A stretch of 64,000 nt of DNA from Mauremys mutica (Eukaryota > Chordata > Testudines > Geoemydidae): the NCBI RefSeq assembly GCF_020497125.1, contig NC_059081.1, forward strand, positions 18,633,105-18,697,104, in the 5' to 3' direction. A model generated the notes under the pieces. The model saw only the letters and a list, made by a program, of their open reading frames with translations, did no database searches and was not told the DNA's origin. How positions within the stretch are numbered: the first letter of the stretch is position 1; each line of letters begins with the position of its first letter. This document shows, in pieces, positions 34,141-46,651 of this stretch. The translations under genes and the position numbers were made by a program.

Positions 34141-37100
34141 TGTCAGTAGCCATAACAGTCATACCCACCTCTAACCATTACATCACACTTTTTCCAAAGA
34201 GGTTTGGCATCATATTTTTTCCCCCAGGCATCTACCCATTTTATATCATTTCCACTCAGCGTTACATAATGGTGTAAAGTACCGCCCTGGGAACTTCTGC
34301 CTAATAAGTTTAATACATTTGGAGTATCAGGGCTAAGCACTTGTGTTTACTGCATGCCTATGGAAAAGAGACTGTGCCAAATTCACCCCAATGTAACTCC
34401 CTCAAAGAGAATGAAGTTACACCAAGGAAAGAAGAAATTGGAATAAACGCACACTTAGTGATTTATTTATTTTGTAAGCAGTTTTGACTATATTGGTCCC
34501 AGGATATTAGACCACTACCTCACCCATCTTGTATCTCTAATTCAGTGACTTTGTAATTCTACCTATACTGAGGCCAGAACATGGCAAATGTGCCTTAAAT
34601 ATACCTCACAATAATATTGCATCTCTCATTTATAGAGCATCTTTGTGAGCCTTGCAGATAAGAGCTGTTCATTCCTGGCAGTGTGCATAACATTGCTGAG
34701 TCCTTTAATCTGAGAGGCTGAAAGGTGGTCTTTGGGCTGGGAAAGGGTTGTGACAGGGGCCTTCTGTTACTCTTCCACTCAGCCAGAATGAGCCTCTCTC
34801 AGACCAATGGGAGATATTACTTCAAAACAGAAAAAAGGATTGTAGCTATATGACTGTTATCAATGGGATATGTATTTTAATCCACTGTTTGGTGCTTTTA
34901 AATATGTAAACTGTTTGTGACATTAGTTTGTCATTTATTAAGTAAGGAAAGACCAATCTTACATTCATGTTCTATACAGGCTTGCCATCTTCTCAGCTAG
35001 CATCATGCCTTTTATGGTATGATTAGAGTATAGGAAAACCAGAGAATATAGTGAGACCTGGAGAAACCTCTGGGAGCTCTAATTCCTGTAATACTAATAG
35101 TGCTGCAGCAAGCCACACTGAATAAAAAGTAGTGCACAGGAGAAGAGAGAAACTCATTAGAGTAACAGTTCAAGGCCAAATTTTGCTGTGTTACACTGAA
35201 AAAATCAATGGTGTGACTCCAGCTTTACAGTGAGAGCAGAATTTGGCCGTGTTATACCAATCTTCCATTTTTAGCTGTCCCTTGCAGGTACCTACAATGT
35301 ATGGAGATTAAAGCTTCTGCAGCCCAGGTGTGTTTTACTAAATCATTCGGAGGCCAGGCAGTCTTTTTGTCTGTTCTTCCATGGGTTTCCTTGCTGCTGA
35401 TCTTTTGTAGTAGAGAGAGAAATACAGCATTATCCACATGCAGATGCACCTGCTCAGAGCCAAAGCACAACTTAGGTTTATGGAAGCCTCTCTGAGAGGC
35501 CTGTTACTGTTCTTGGTCTGAACCAGTTGCTCTGAATTCAGTGAAGTCCTCCTTTATATAATAAATCATTCTGTGGATTTTACCTCTGAAACATCTTGCA
35601 AGGAAGAGTTTTTTCTGGATAGGAGATTTCATTGCAGCAAAGCAAACACTCAAAAGAAAGGGGATTATTCACCATGGTTTCAGGCAAAATAAATACTAGC
35701 ATTTTTAGCCATTTAAGGCTATTCAGAACAGGGCCTGTGCTGTTTCAGGCAATTAGTTTTCCTCATATCGGATCAGTTTTTGATTTCAACATTTCAGGTC
35801 CTTTGGGATCAGATGCTTCAAATATCAGATGCCTCTTTCTTATTTAAAAAGGAATAGCATATTTTTTACATGTCAGCCTGTTCCTTATTAAAACCACACT
35901 CATTCTTCCCACACAGGAAATACACACACACACACACACTGTGGGTTTGTTCAGCTCTGGGACACTCCAGTATCTGCCAGTGTAATCCAGACACTGGGCT
36001 CTGGCTAAAGAAAGTAATACACCGGGTGGAGGGGGGGAATACTGCTGCAAGGAGCCCACAATTGCTTCTTCTAGGGAGGTCTGCAGCTGGCTGATGCTGT
36101 CCAAAAAGTGGACAGCAGTGACTAAAGAGAGGTATGGCTGGGGCTGTCTGGAATGAAGATTTGCAGCTGCACCTGCCCAGTTTCAAGGCAGCCTATGAGC
36201 ACAGCTGAGCCTATGAGCATAGTAAGGCTACCTGATTGGCTGAGGACGTCAACAAGCCTGCTCTTAAGCCCAATGGCAACAAGTGAGCTCTGGCTTGGCT
36301 TAAGCCTGCTCTTCCTTTGTTCTCAGCCCTGCTGCTGTCCCACCCTGTCTGCTCCAGCCCTGGTTGGTTTTGTCCGTTGGCTCTGATTGTATGCTTTTCC
36401 TAGCCTGACTGCCTCTGCTCTGACCACTAGGCACGATTACTCACATGCTGGTTAGTGACAAGGGCACAAGAGATGATCTGATTCAGCATGATTTTCGTTG
36501 GTTATTTTCCCCCAGAACCCTTTGGGAGGGTAATGATGCAAACATGCCCTGTCCAGAAGTGAATGCTCTCTTGTTGTAGTTGCACCAGCAGGGTTAATCT
36601 AGGATGTTTTCTCATCCATATCGAGAATTGCTGGTCCAGCTGGGTTTTGTGGTGGCTTTCCTAGATCAGCAAAAAGCATCTACCTTCAGCTTCTGATATG
36701 TGGCTGATTTAGGGAGTTTGTGGCCTTTTAACTGTGTGACTCTTGCTTTGAAAAACTGTTTCTGCATGTGCAGTACCTGTGCCGCTGTACAAAGCTTTAT
36801 GAACTATTCTGTACATTTTTGTACTTCCTCATCTGAATGCAAGCACTATAGGAAAGTGGAGACATTTTACTTAGAATGTTCATTTTGTTTTATATTTAAT
36901 TATATTAATAAAAGTGAGGGTCAAACAAGTGGTTTAAAAATGGTTTTCATTGCTTTTCTTGGAATCCTAATTAACGGTGCTTCTGGACTTTGCATAAAGT
37001 TTGTATGAGATGCTTCCTGCTGTACAGATAGGTCACTACTCAGTCTGGCATCTTCATTATTGATTTTTATCAGACCTAAAATCCCCATGGAGTTGTATGG

Positions 37101-38642
37101 AGTATTACATACTGCTGTGTGTGTTTTGCAGGAATGAAGTGTGACAAAGACTGTTTGGTCGTCAAGCCCTTTAAATGAGGAACATGATGATTTACTACAC
37201 ATGTGATGAATATCTAACATATATTGAAACAAATTACAGCAAGGTAGTCTTTTATAACTAATTCATTGAAGTGAACTGAATAAATATTAAGCTGTCTTGA
37301 ATGACTGACTGATGCCACTATGTAGTAGACTTGGTATTTAAAAGTTTAATTGTGATCCCAAGGCAGTCACTTGGCCTCATCCTGAAATATAGAATAAGAA
37401 ATGGGGTATCTGGTATATTCACACTTTCAGGATCTGAACTTGGGGCTCATCTCTACTTACAATGATATTTTAAACATTTTTGAAAATTCCAGTTCTGCCT
37501 TTGAAATATCAAGTGAGAATGTGCACATGAACTTAACATTGTGGATATGTCCTCTTCCCCCATTTTTTCAGATTACTGATTGGGAAGTGGACCAATAAAT
37601 TGTAGATAAAGAAGCAGAGAGGGGTCTTAATGGAATAATGTTTGATATAGCAATTACAATGTAAATTTTAGCGCTGCTCAACATTTAAAAAATTTTAAAA
37701 TGTCAATGAAACTTTTAATTGTCAATTTTTGACAAAAAAATGGGAAAACTGAACATTTTCTCTTTTGCATACCGTTTTTGAGCAGCTTCTATAAAGATTA
37801 ATCTCATTTGAATAGACAAGTTTAACTCTGAATTTTGCAATGAAAATTAAATGCTATTTATCAATCAATATTTAATTTGATGTCCTGTGTATATTTAACA
37901 AATAGCTGGTAAACGAATTCCCATTGTCATGGGGAGAAAAAGAGAGACCTAGTAGACTTTGACAGTGATGATTAGTCATATGGCCTGCATGTTTTTAATT
38001 TAGATCAAATTTTAATATAGATTGACTACTTAGTAGATGCATCTTGGAAATTAAATGTCTTCATAAGCACCTAACATAGAAACACAAGTTCTGTTGAAAA
38101 TCAATGGGACCTGTTCTCCAGGTCGCTCTTAGGCACTTCAGGATGGAATTTTCAGAAGATCAGGTACATAGTTCGAACTATGTATCTTTAGCTGTCTTTT
38201 CCTTTCTGATCATGAAAATAATCTAAAGCACATGTACAAATAAGACTCTCATTTGAAACTTCACTCTGGGCTTCTTTCAGCCCTGAAGTAGGGCTTGCCT
38301 TGCTATCTCCTCTCAGAACTGAAATTTAAGCACTCTTGTGTCTGTCTGGGGAACTCCTTGTTCACCAGCTGCCTCAAATCTGATCTGCTGGGAGTTTAAA
38401 ATGCTGGAGACCCAGAAGCCTGTGCTGCTGTCCCCTCGGGCATTTGTGCCGTGTTTAATGACAAGCTTTAACATTTAGTCAGAATGCATCAGCTCCAAGA
38501 CTGTCAGCTTCCTTTCTTTCCAATGCCTCTGCTTCGTGTTAAACCAAATAACTTCTGCTCTCACTCTTGTGTAGTTTGAGTTCCTTTGTGGGGAGTCTGG
38601 TATTTGGGGAAGAAATCCCCCATGGGGACCTGACACTTGACC
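34141..38642. other. Non-coding; simple repeats and possible LTR scraps
   Basis: A (CA)n microsatellite lies at 35922-35939. 35170-35255 is a fold-back repeat ('ggccaaattttgctgtgtta' against 'agcagaatttggccgtgtta'). 36180-36440 is GC-richer with an LTR-like look ('ctctgaccactaggcacgat'), but no ends were found. Frames up to 106 codons have no motifs. Confidence 0.4.
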
Positions 38643-38650
38643 ATATATAT

Positions 38651-38983
38651 CAGTTGTTCTCAAACTGGGGCTGCCACTTGTGTAGGGAACCCCCCTGGCA
38701 GGCCGGGCCGGTTTGTTTACCTGCCCCGTCCGCAGGTCCGGCCGATCGCGGCTCCCACTGGCCGCGGTTCTCTGCTCCAGGCCAATGGGTGCCGCTGGAA
38801 GTGGTGTGGGCCGAGGTACATACTGGCCACTGCTTCCAGATGTCCCCATGGGCCTGGAGCAGAGAACCGCGGCCAATGGGAGCCGTGATCGGCTGGACCT
38901 GCGGACAGGGCAGGTAAACAAACTGGCCTGGCATGCCAAGGGCTTTCCCTACACAAGCGGCGGCCCCAGTTTGAGAACCACTG
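38651..38983. mobile_element. Near-palindromic hAT MITE (333 bp)
   Basis: Ends CAGTTGTTCTCAAACTGGGG and the inverse of CAGTGGTTCTCAAACTGGGG; perfect 8-bp duplication ATATATAT at 38643-38650 and 38984-38991 (within an AT repeat, so weaker evidence). The two halves are inverted copies over about 150 bp each, including 'ccgcggttctctgctccagg' and its complement 'cctggagcagagaaccgcgg', so the transcript would form one long hairpin. CpG-rich. The four overlapping frames on both strands reflect the palindrome, not genes. Confidence 0.88.
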
Positions 38984-38991
38984 ATATATAT

Positions 38992-41900
38992 GGTTTGTTT
39001 AATTGATGTTAGCCTTTGGCTCCCCTTCTCTTCTCTTCTCCCCCCACCCTCCTGAAGCTTTTCTCAGGTACTACAGTGTTGAGGACCACAACAATAACTA
39101 TAAAGATATGGTAACTAAACTTTTCAATAAGGATGATGATTGCAAGTAATCAACCTAGTTTTTAACTAGTGGTTGTGGGAAAAGGCTGAGATGCACCACT
39201 TGTACCTGCATGTCAGGGTCAAGGGAACATGTACTCATGGACACTGACATACTACACCCCGAGCACCCCTCCAGGGGTGCTCCATGTCAGCTATGCTGCC
39301 AAAGCTCCTACAGACAGAAAAAACACTTAGATGCAGCCCACAGGGAACATAGTGAAAGATGAATACAGCCTGCTGCTCCAGTGGTTTTCCTAGGGACTAT
39401 CTGTAGGGTTTGGGGAATGAAGAGATGCTGCCTTGGATGTGGGCTTATGGAAAGTGGTCTGGCATCCCTTTATTTAGAGATTGGCCAGATTCAAGGACAG
39501 ATCAACCCAGTAAATATGCACAAGGCTTAAACTGTGTGTGCTCTCCCCCTTCCTTTAGTTCCCATGTGCACCTGCTGTGCGAACCCAACATACGTTTAGC
39601 ACCTGTAGCAACTGCTCCGCAAGGCTGGCAGCTAAATCATTGATTGGACAGCTATTGCTTCTGCTACTTGCACCTAGACAGACCTAGCCTGCATATTTAT
39701 ATGGCCCTCAGAACCAGAGCATGAGAGCACCACCCATCATTAATGGAATTTATGCTCACAACACTCTACTGAGGTAGAGGAAATACTAGCCATGTTTTAT
39801 AGACCAGGATCTGAGGCATGAAGCAGATTGAGTAGCTTGTCTAAGGTGACACAGGAAGTCTGCAGCTGAGGCAGGAATTGAATCCAGGTCTCTTGAATCT
39901 TCTCCTAGCCACTATCCCACCTTTGCCTGGATCTCCCATTGCCTTCTGACTGCACCTTTCAGTTTTCCTTCAATTTTTCACGTCAGCTGTTTTCCCCTTT
40001 CCTTTGTTTTCTAATGCCCAAAGGATCGCTCAGCTATGGTATTCTGGGAGCCTTGTCTGACCAAAAACTCCATGGCGGTGTTGTCTGTCAAATGAATAAG
40101 TCAGCTGTATAATGAAAGGGCATTCATATATTGTACCTCATACTCAAGGAGTGGGCAAATAGCTATTCAAGAGGGCTTTGCATATTAGCCTCCTGTTGTG
40201 AACTGATGCACCAAGATTATATTAAATGAATATATAATCCCATATATTATGTAGAGATTAAAAGTGACTTTAGCTTGCATGTCAAAATGATGATGGATGG
40301 AAGCTTCTTGCATATGCATTTACCCAGTAAACCCTATTAAACAGCAAGTCTAGAAGGATTTAATATGCTGGTTTCAGAACAGACCAAATCAATAACATGG
40401 GTGAACCTGACAAGATATTTCGCCTTTATTGTGTAGACCATAATGGCTCTTATTGAAAAGTGTTCAGTTTTTTAAACTGTGGTCAGAGTCTAGATATGAC
40501 AGTGATTACCTAAGATAGATAAATGATCACCTACACTTTTCCCTCTGAACCTGACACCGTTCTCATTCACTCATCACTTTTATTGGCATTATTAAATTGT
40601 CTCGTCTTTACAGACTAAGGAAAGTTACCAATATTCTGTATTGTGAAGGCTTGTTTATGCGCTCTTTGCCAGAGTGTGTTTCATTTAGATTTCCTGGGAA
40701 ATATTCCCCCTCACTCCTCTAATTGCAGCATCTTTCTGGCTGAATAGGTGTGATGCACAGCTCACATTGTAAACTGGTACTTCTGTTTTTGGAATACAAG
40801 AGGACAAACATCGCTCATCTGATATCTGGTCTTCTCTTAACTAGACAAATTTGGTTGAGAGGTCACTAACAAAGTTGAGAGACTTGCACTACCTCAGTGC
40901 AGCAAACTGCTAGTGCCACTCTACAAGTTATAAAGGTGGTAAAAGCTAAGATTCCCCAATAATGTAAAAGCGCTTACAATAGTGCAGCTTGGCTCTTGGT
41001 TGAATACAATTCTATAACTCACTCTTACGAGACTAAGGACCTCTTCCACCCTTCTGGAAGCCCAGCTGCCATTTCAGCAGCAATTTGTGACCCCAGAACT
41101 CAATCTTAACTACCTCTAACTCTAAAAATTAAACAGGAATTTTCCACAGTTCTCACTTCACTTTTTACACTTACAAGTGCCTGAGATCCCCAGAATGCTG
41201 CTGACGGTGCAACTTGGCATTATGGAGGGGAAGGGCCAGTTTAAAATGGTCTTTCCTTCTCCATCTCCTCTCCATCCTAACCAACAAGCTGCCCCTCTTC
41301 TCTCTGTAGCCTTGTTATCTTTTCTATGCTCCCATACAACATGATGGGCCATATGGGCTTTATTTTAAGAAAGGAAGTTCTAGCCACTGGGAGTTGGTTC
41401 AGGGCTGTGACATTACAAAAAATGTTCACTTGGCCAATCAGAACATGAGGTTGGACAGTCAATGCCCAAAGAAGGACTATAAGGAGTAACCTTTTTGATC
41501 AGAACCTTATGGGGTCTCCACGGAGTTTAAGCTGTGTAGACTTCTCTCTACTGGGTAATATGTTAAATAAAACCTTGCATCAAGTATCTATATGTTTATA
41601 TAAATATAGCTAATGTTTTATGTTAATATTTGGCATGTATATAGCTCACTCCATGCATGGATCTCAATGCACTTTACCAAGGTTAGCAATCATTACTTCC
41701 CCCGTGTCATAGATTGATGCACAGAGTTTGAGTGACAAGGTTGCACAACAAGTAATTAGCTTAGCTTGGAATAGAACACAGATCCGCTCTAGTGTCCTAC
41801 CCATTCAACAATACTGCTTTCCTTATTAAATGCATTTTCTGTTGCAGAAGTTGAGGAGGAAAATGAAGTCAAACCAATAAAATAAGCATTACTTGTGCTA

Positions 41901-42413
41901 TTACAGTTCAGGTCCATGAACTACAGGAGAAAGTGTGTGCTCAAATCCAAAGAGTGTTGTAGTTGCCATTTATGTTGTGGGGACCATACTAAAGTATGCA
42001 TCTGTGCTGTTCATTTATTCACTCCACTGGGGAGTAGTCCTAGTACATAATTTGTATTTTCAAAATATTTCTTGTCTGCTCTGGCTTGAAGTCAATTTTT
42101 CCATCGGCATGCAGGCATCAGTGCCTTTCTTCAATCTTTACTCTTTATATAATTTATTTGACCAGTGCAATCCTACACATCTTCTAGAGATTGATAGTCC
42201 AAAAGCCATCAATTTAGTCATCTGTTTATTAAGTCCTGTTTCAGAGAGATCATGTATCAAGGAAACTTTGGGGCTGTATATAGTGAAAACATTGTGCGCA
42301 TATATATATTAAGTATAGTTTAGTATTTCTAACTCATCCTATTTACATGGCATTTGCATTCAGAATTTCCATATTTCTCTACCTCCTCAAATCATATGCC
42401 ATAATGTTTGTGG
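38992..42413. other. Non-coding; two MIR-type SINEs
   Basis: Reversed MIR-like stretches lie at about 39740-39930 ('tttatagaccaggatctgag', 'gaattgaatccaggtctctt') and 41635-41820 ('gatctcaatgcactttacca', 'gtcatagattgatgcacaga'). No gene motif in any frame (longest 125 codons at 41935-42312). Confidence 0.5.
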
Positions 42414-42560
42414 CTGGTTCTCCGCTGCCTTGCACCTTGTATAAGCATTTACACCTGTGCAAAGAGGATGTAAGTGTTGCCAGATGAAAACTTGTGCACT
42501 TTCCCTATCCATTTTGCACTGGTGTAAATGTCTACACAGTGTAAGGGGAGAATCAGACTA
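42414..42560. mobile_element. Short fold-back MITE
   Basis: Left 'ggttctccgctgccttgcac' and right 'gtgtaaggggagaatcag' are inverted imperfect repeats, with an inner pair 'gcatttacacctgtgcaaa' against 'ttttgcactggtgtaaatg'. A dispersed amniote MITE type; no target duplication resolved. Confidence 0.55.
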
Positions 42561-43097
42561 CCTGTTTCTAGTTTACACATGCAACCTTAGTTTGTTTATA
42601 ATAGGCATTATAAAGAGTGCATGATTCAAATCTTAAGGTGCAGAAATTTCTGAAAATGTGTCAAAGAAAAACCTTCAGTGACATTAGTTTGAGTTGAAAA
42701 GGCCAAGCCTAAAAAAGGAGAATTGCTGAGCAGGTATTGTGGATGCATAGAGCTACTGAATGTATGTATGACATAGGGGGAAAAAATAAGATTACTGAGA
42801 GTTTGATGTACGCAAAGTGTTTTACTTGAAAGTGTGCTGCAGCTCTGGATTAAAGGTAGAATGATTGGATTGAAAGAATAGTTGCTGGAAAATAAACTGA
42901 GTTGCCATTAGAAGTGATTTTTCACATTTTACTTACAAGGCTGAAATAATTAGCCCTATGTAGGTTATCTATCCCCTATAATGTGGGTTATTTTGTGAGA
43001 TAGTTGACAGATAATTACAGCACAAACTGTCAATTTTTTGTTCTGGTCTATTCAACCCATAGTGTCCTGATTACCTACAAAGAAACACACAAAGAAC

Positions 43098-43242
43098 TCA
43101 TTTTTATTTAGGTAGGTCACAATCCTTCCATAGTTTAGAGTTATATATTGTACTCTGTACTCCTGAGTTTTGCCTGAGTAAGGAATACAATATATAATTC
43201 TACTGATGAATGGTTTGTGACCTACCCTAAATAAAAATGGGT
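43098..43242. repeat. Hairpin-forming inverted repeat (about 145 bp)
   Basis: The left arm begins 'catttttatttaggtaggtc' and the right arm ends 'gacctaccctaaataaaaat'. The arms continue inward through 'acaatccttccat' against 'atgaatggtttgt' and 'gttatatattgtactc' against 'gaatacaatatataat', giving a stem of about 60 bp with few mismatches and a short loop near 43170. Likely a MITE; no target duplication resolved. Confidence 0.7.
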
Positions 43243-43249
43243 CCTTGTT

Positions 43250-44397
43250 ATGAAGGAGGAGGTCAGAAGATAGTCTCTAGTTCTTAATATGTGCCTGAAA
43301 GCAAGGATCCTATACACAAGTAATAAAGAAAATGTAACTCATGTCTATATTAACACGTATGCTGGATCTAGGGAGCATAAGAACAAAATAAGGATAATTC
43401 TTTTGCCCATGATCTGAGAGAGAGACATGCTGGAGAATTATTGAGGGTTTAATCCTACTCCCATTAAAGTTAATGGGCTCCCTATTATATCTGTCACCCT
43501 CTTATATGAAGTACTATATCTAATAATTGAAACAATAAGCCACAATAGAAGGTGTATTCATGAGCCTTTGCTTTAGACCTCCTCCAGCACACCTGGGGCC
43601 TAATTCCCATTTCACTTGTAAATCAGGTAGAACTCTACTGAAGTACAAAATAGTGAGAGGCAAATTAGCTGCACTGCCTTTTAACCATCTCATTTTCATT
43701 GTGTGCTTTTGGCACCCAGAGAGGCATGGGAAATGGGTTAAGTTTGTGGAGTAGTTGATGTTTCAGTTAAAATGATCATCCCTCTGAGCTATTGTTTCTT
43801 GCTGTCTGCAGGCCAGGGTAGACAGTCCTGCATCTGTTTATACACAGTTTAAGTCTTCAAGGTTATGTTTCCATGAAGCCTAGAAACAAAGGACATGATT
43901 TGCCTCCTATACCAGTTCTAAACAAGTGAAATTGCATTGACTTCAATGGAGTTACCTGTACCAGTGCAAGTCAGAGTAAGAATGGAATCACATGAGATCT
44001 ATTTAATGAAAGCACAGTTCTACATCAAGGGGTGGATTCTACAGCAAATGCTATGGCTATGGAATCCTGGGCTACTTGGAGCCCTGAGAATGATAGGCAG
44101 TCAATCAGCAGTGAGCGAGAAAGAGGGCAAACACTGGAAGAGTCTGAGCAGTTAAGGAAGAGGGATACATCCAAGGGGAAAGAGGAGAGTAGTATAAGAT
44201 CATAGATGCGCTAATTCAAGTGATGAGGAAATTGTTTGGAAATTGTAGGCATAGCCCTGCAGTCGTTGCTGTACTAGAGGCACTGGCAGAAGTATTCAGA
44301 CTTTCTTGGGAATCTGGGGTCTGCACAAGGCTACTGGGACTTGTGATCTTCTACTGTTGGCTGGGGCAGCAGGGGACGGCAGATCCTGCTCCCACTC
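43250..44397. other. Non-coding, nothing recognised
   Basis: Scattered short frames. 43910-43990 ('gaaattgcattgacttcaatggagttac') is of the common amniote fold-back repeat type. Confidence 0.45.
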
Positions 44398-44424
44398 TTA
44401 GGCCTGGTTCACACTAGGACTTTA

Positions 44425-44602
44425 ATTCGAATTTAGCAGCGTTAATTCGAATTAACCGTGCACCCGTCCACACCAGGAAGCCATTTAATTCGACCTAGAG
44501 GGCTCTTTAGTTCGAATTCGGTACTCCACCCCGACGAGGGGAGTAGCGCTAAATTCGACATGGCTATGTCGAATTAGGCTAGGTGTGGATGCAAATCGAA
44601 CT
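44425..44602. promoter_or_regulatory. Left subterminal TCGAA/TTCGA motif cluster
   Basis: Seven TTCGA or TCGAA occurrences, mostly as ATTCGA or GTCGAATT, lie within 180 bp of the left end, in both orientations and sometimes fused as ATTCGAATT. Such repeats are candidate binding sites for the Myb-like protein or transposase (inference). They also lie just upstream of the Myb gene, so they could affect its transcription. Confidence 0.55.
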
Positions 44603-44790
44603 TACTAGCTCCAGGAGCTATCCCACACTGCACCACTCTGTTGACGCTCTGGACAGCAGTCCGAGCTCAGATGTTCTGATCAGCCATACAGGAAAAGCAC
44701 CGGGAAAATTTGAATTCCTTTTCCTGTCTGGCCAGTTTGAATCTCATTTCCTGTGTGGACGTCGTGGCGAGCTCAGCAGCACTGGCAGCG

Positions 44791-46651
44791 ATGCAGAGCT
44801 CTCCAGCAGAGGAGTCCATGCAATCTCAGAGTAGAAAGAGGGCCCCAGCATGGACTGACCGGGAAGTCTTGGATCTGATCGCTGTGTGGGGCGATGAGTC
44901 TGTGCTTTCGGAGCTGCGCTCCAAAAAACGGAATGCAAAGACCTACGAGAAGGTCTCCAAAGCCATGGCACTCAGAGGAGACAGCTGGGATGCAACGCAG
45001 TGCCGCGTGAAAATCAAGGACCTGAGACAAGGCTACCAAAAAATCAAAGCGGCAAACGGACGCTCCGGAGCCCAGTCCCAGACATGCCGCTTCTACGAGG
45101 CACTGCATGCCATTCTCGGTGGGTCTGCCACCACTGCCCCACCAGTGACCGTGTACTCTGAGGATGGGATAGTGTCGAGGGGCAGTTTCTTGGCGATGTT
45201 CGCCGATGGGGAAGATGAGGAAGGGTTTGTGGAGGACGAGGCAGGCGACAGCGGTTACTATACTGCTTTCCCCGACAGCCAGGATCTCTTCATCACCCTC
45301 ACAGAGATCCCCTACCAACCCTCCCTGGCCGTTAACCCAGACTCCGAATCAGGGGAAGGATCAGTCGGTAAGTGCTATAAACATGTAAACATTTATTTCT
45401 TAACAAAACAGGAATAAAAAGTATATAAAAAGAAGGTCAATGCATATAGGGATCGAACAAAAATCCTCTTGGGACAGTTCAACGAAGCTCTCTGAGAGGT
45501 ACTCGAAAAGCCTCCGCAGGAGGTTCCTGGGGAGAGGTGCCTTGTTGGGTGCTCCATGGAAGCACACTCTTCCGCGTCAGGCCATCAGGAGGTATAATGG
45601 GAGCATCGCCTCGACCAGCATGGCAGCATAGGTCTGTGCAGGGATTCACGCAGCATGCGCTCTCTGTTTCTCCTGGAGACCCGCCTCCGGGTGATCTCGC
45701 TCGGCGACTGCTGCATCTAATTAGGGGAATTACTTTAATGTTACTATTGTGAATGCTTGACTTTTCCTTTGCATAACAATGACCGTCGTTTAACAGCCAC
45801 GTGTTGTAGGCTGCAGAGGAAAAGCATACAGGGATCTTTCACGGGGACAGCCGCGAGGGGCTGGAACAGGGTCAGACTTTATGCTTTCCAGATTGCCTGC
45901 AGCAGGAGGGCACTGCTATCCATTAACTGTTAAGCAGCCTAAAGTTTACGGCTTACCAGGCCTGGCTGCTACACGGATTCTGCTGTCCTGCCCCGCTTGT
46001 CCGATCTCCAGTGCAAGACCCCAGGCAATGAAAGCGAATGCCGAAAATTCGAACTTGTCCTGAGAGCACATGAGATTAGGTGCCCTGTATGGTCTTGTTC
46101 ACAGAAACTGAGTAGACTGTGTTCAGTGTTTGCAAACATGTATCTTTGGAAGGAAATCACTTCCTTTTTCCCATCACACAGCTGCGGCTCTTTCCCGAAC
46201 TGCCCCGGCATCCCCCTCACAGAGGCTGGCGCAGATTAGGCGGCGAAAGAAAAAGACTCGGGACGAGATGTTCCCTGAACTGAGGGCCATCTCCAGAGCC
46301 AAGGCGGCCCAGCAGAGCCAGTGGAGGGAGACCCTCTCTCAGCAGCAGCGCTCACACAGCGAACGGGAGGACAGGTGGCGGCAGGAAGACCAGCAGGCGA
46401 CTCAAACGCTGCTTGGACTAATGAGGGAGCAAACGGACACACTCCGGCACCTTGTGGATGTTCTGCAGGACCGCAGACAGGAGCAGAGAGCCCCCCTGAA
46501 CTGTATCTGCAACCGCCCTCCCCCGCCACAAAGTCCTGTCCCCCCCTCACCCAAAATCACAAGAAGGAGGGGCGCTAGGGGCCGTGAAAACTGTCACTCC
46601 ACCCCAGCAGAGCGCTCATGTACCAAACAGCTCTCATTCCCTAAAGTATGA
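44791..46651 (+). CDS. Harbinger Myb/SANT-like DNA-binding protein (two exons)
   Basis: Predicted 348-residue protein from exon 1 (44791-45367) joined to exon 2 (46182-46651). The start MQSSPAEES is preferred over an in-frame ATG 81 bp upstream because the trihelix-type Myb/SANT domain begins soon after and related copies share MQS. The domain spans about residues 17-105, with tryptophans W21, W33 and W66, the helix LDLIAVWGDESVLSELRSKK and QCRVKIKDLRQGYQKIK. An acidic stretch follows (GEDEEGFVEDEAGD). Exon 2 adds a basic patch RRRKKKTR (about 212-219, a likely nuclear signal), a Q/R/E-rich probably coiled segment and a proline/basic tail. In PIF/Harbinger elements this partner binds the ends and helps bring the transposase into the nucleus (family knowledge). 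No stop or frameshift: intact if spliced. Confidence 0.85.
45368..46181 (+). other. Predicted 814-bp phase-1 intron of the Myb/SANT gene
   Basis: Donor G|GTAAGT at 45367/45368 and acceptor CACACAG| at 46181/46182 after a pyrimidine-rich stretch (ttcctttttcccatcacacag). Joining leaves the split codon g|ct and keeps both exon frames open: GEGSV then AAALSRT. Without splicing, exon 1 runs to a stop at 45417. Confidence 0.75.

Noticed and set aside
35922..35939. Short CA array considered as a CRISPR-like or structured repeat
   Set aside because: A plain (CA)n microsatellite; CRISPR is not expected in vertebrate DNA and no spacer structure exists.
36180..36440. Possible LTR from 'ctctgaccactaggcacg' and GC rise
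   Set aside because: No TG...CA ends, no target duplication and no partner copy could be seen; left as unassigned.
38475..39006. Several 80-154 codon frames on both strands
   Set aside because: They lie in the palindromic hAT MITE, where both strands read nearly the same sequence.
44773..45318. 181-codon minus frame opposite the Myb/SANT exon 1
   Set aside because: Shadow of the real plus-strand exon; no domain of its own.
46236..46578. Additional frames in both directions over exon 2 of the Myb/SANT gene
   Set aside because: GC-rich coding shadow; the exon 2 frame is fixed by the splice phase.
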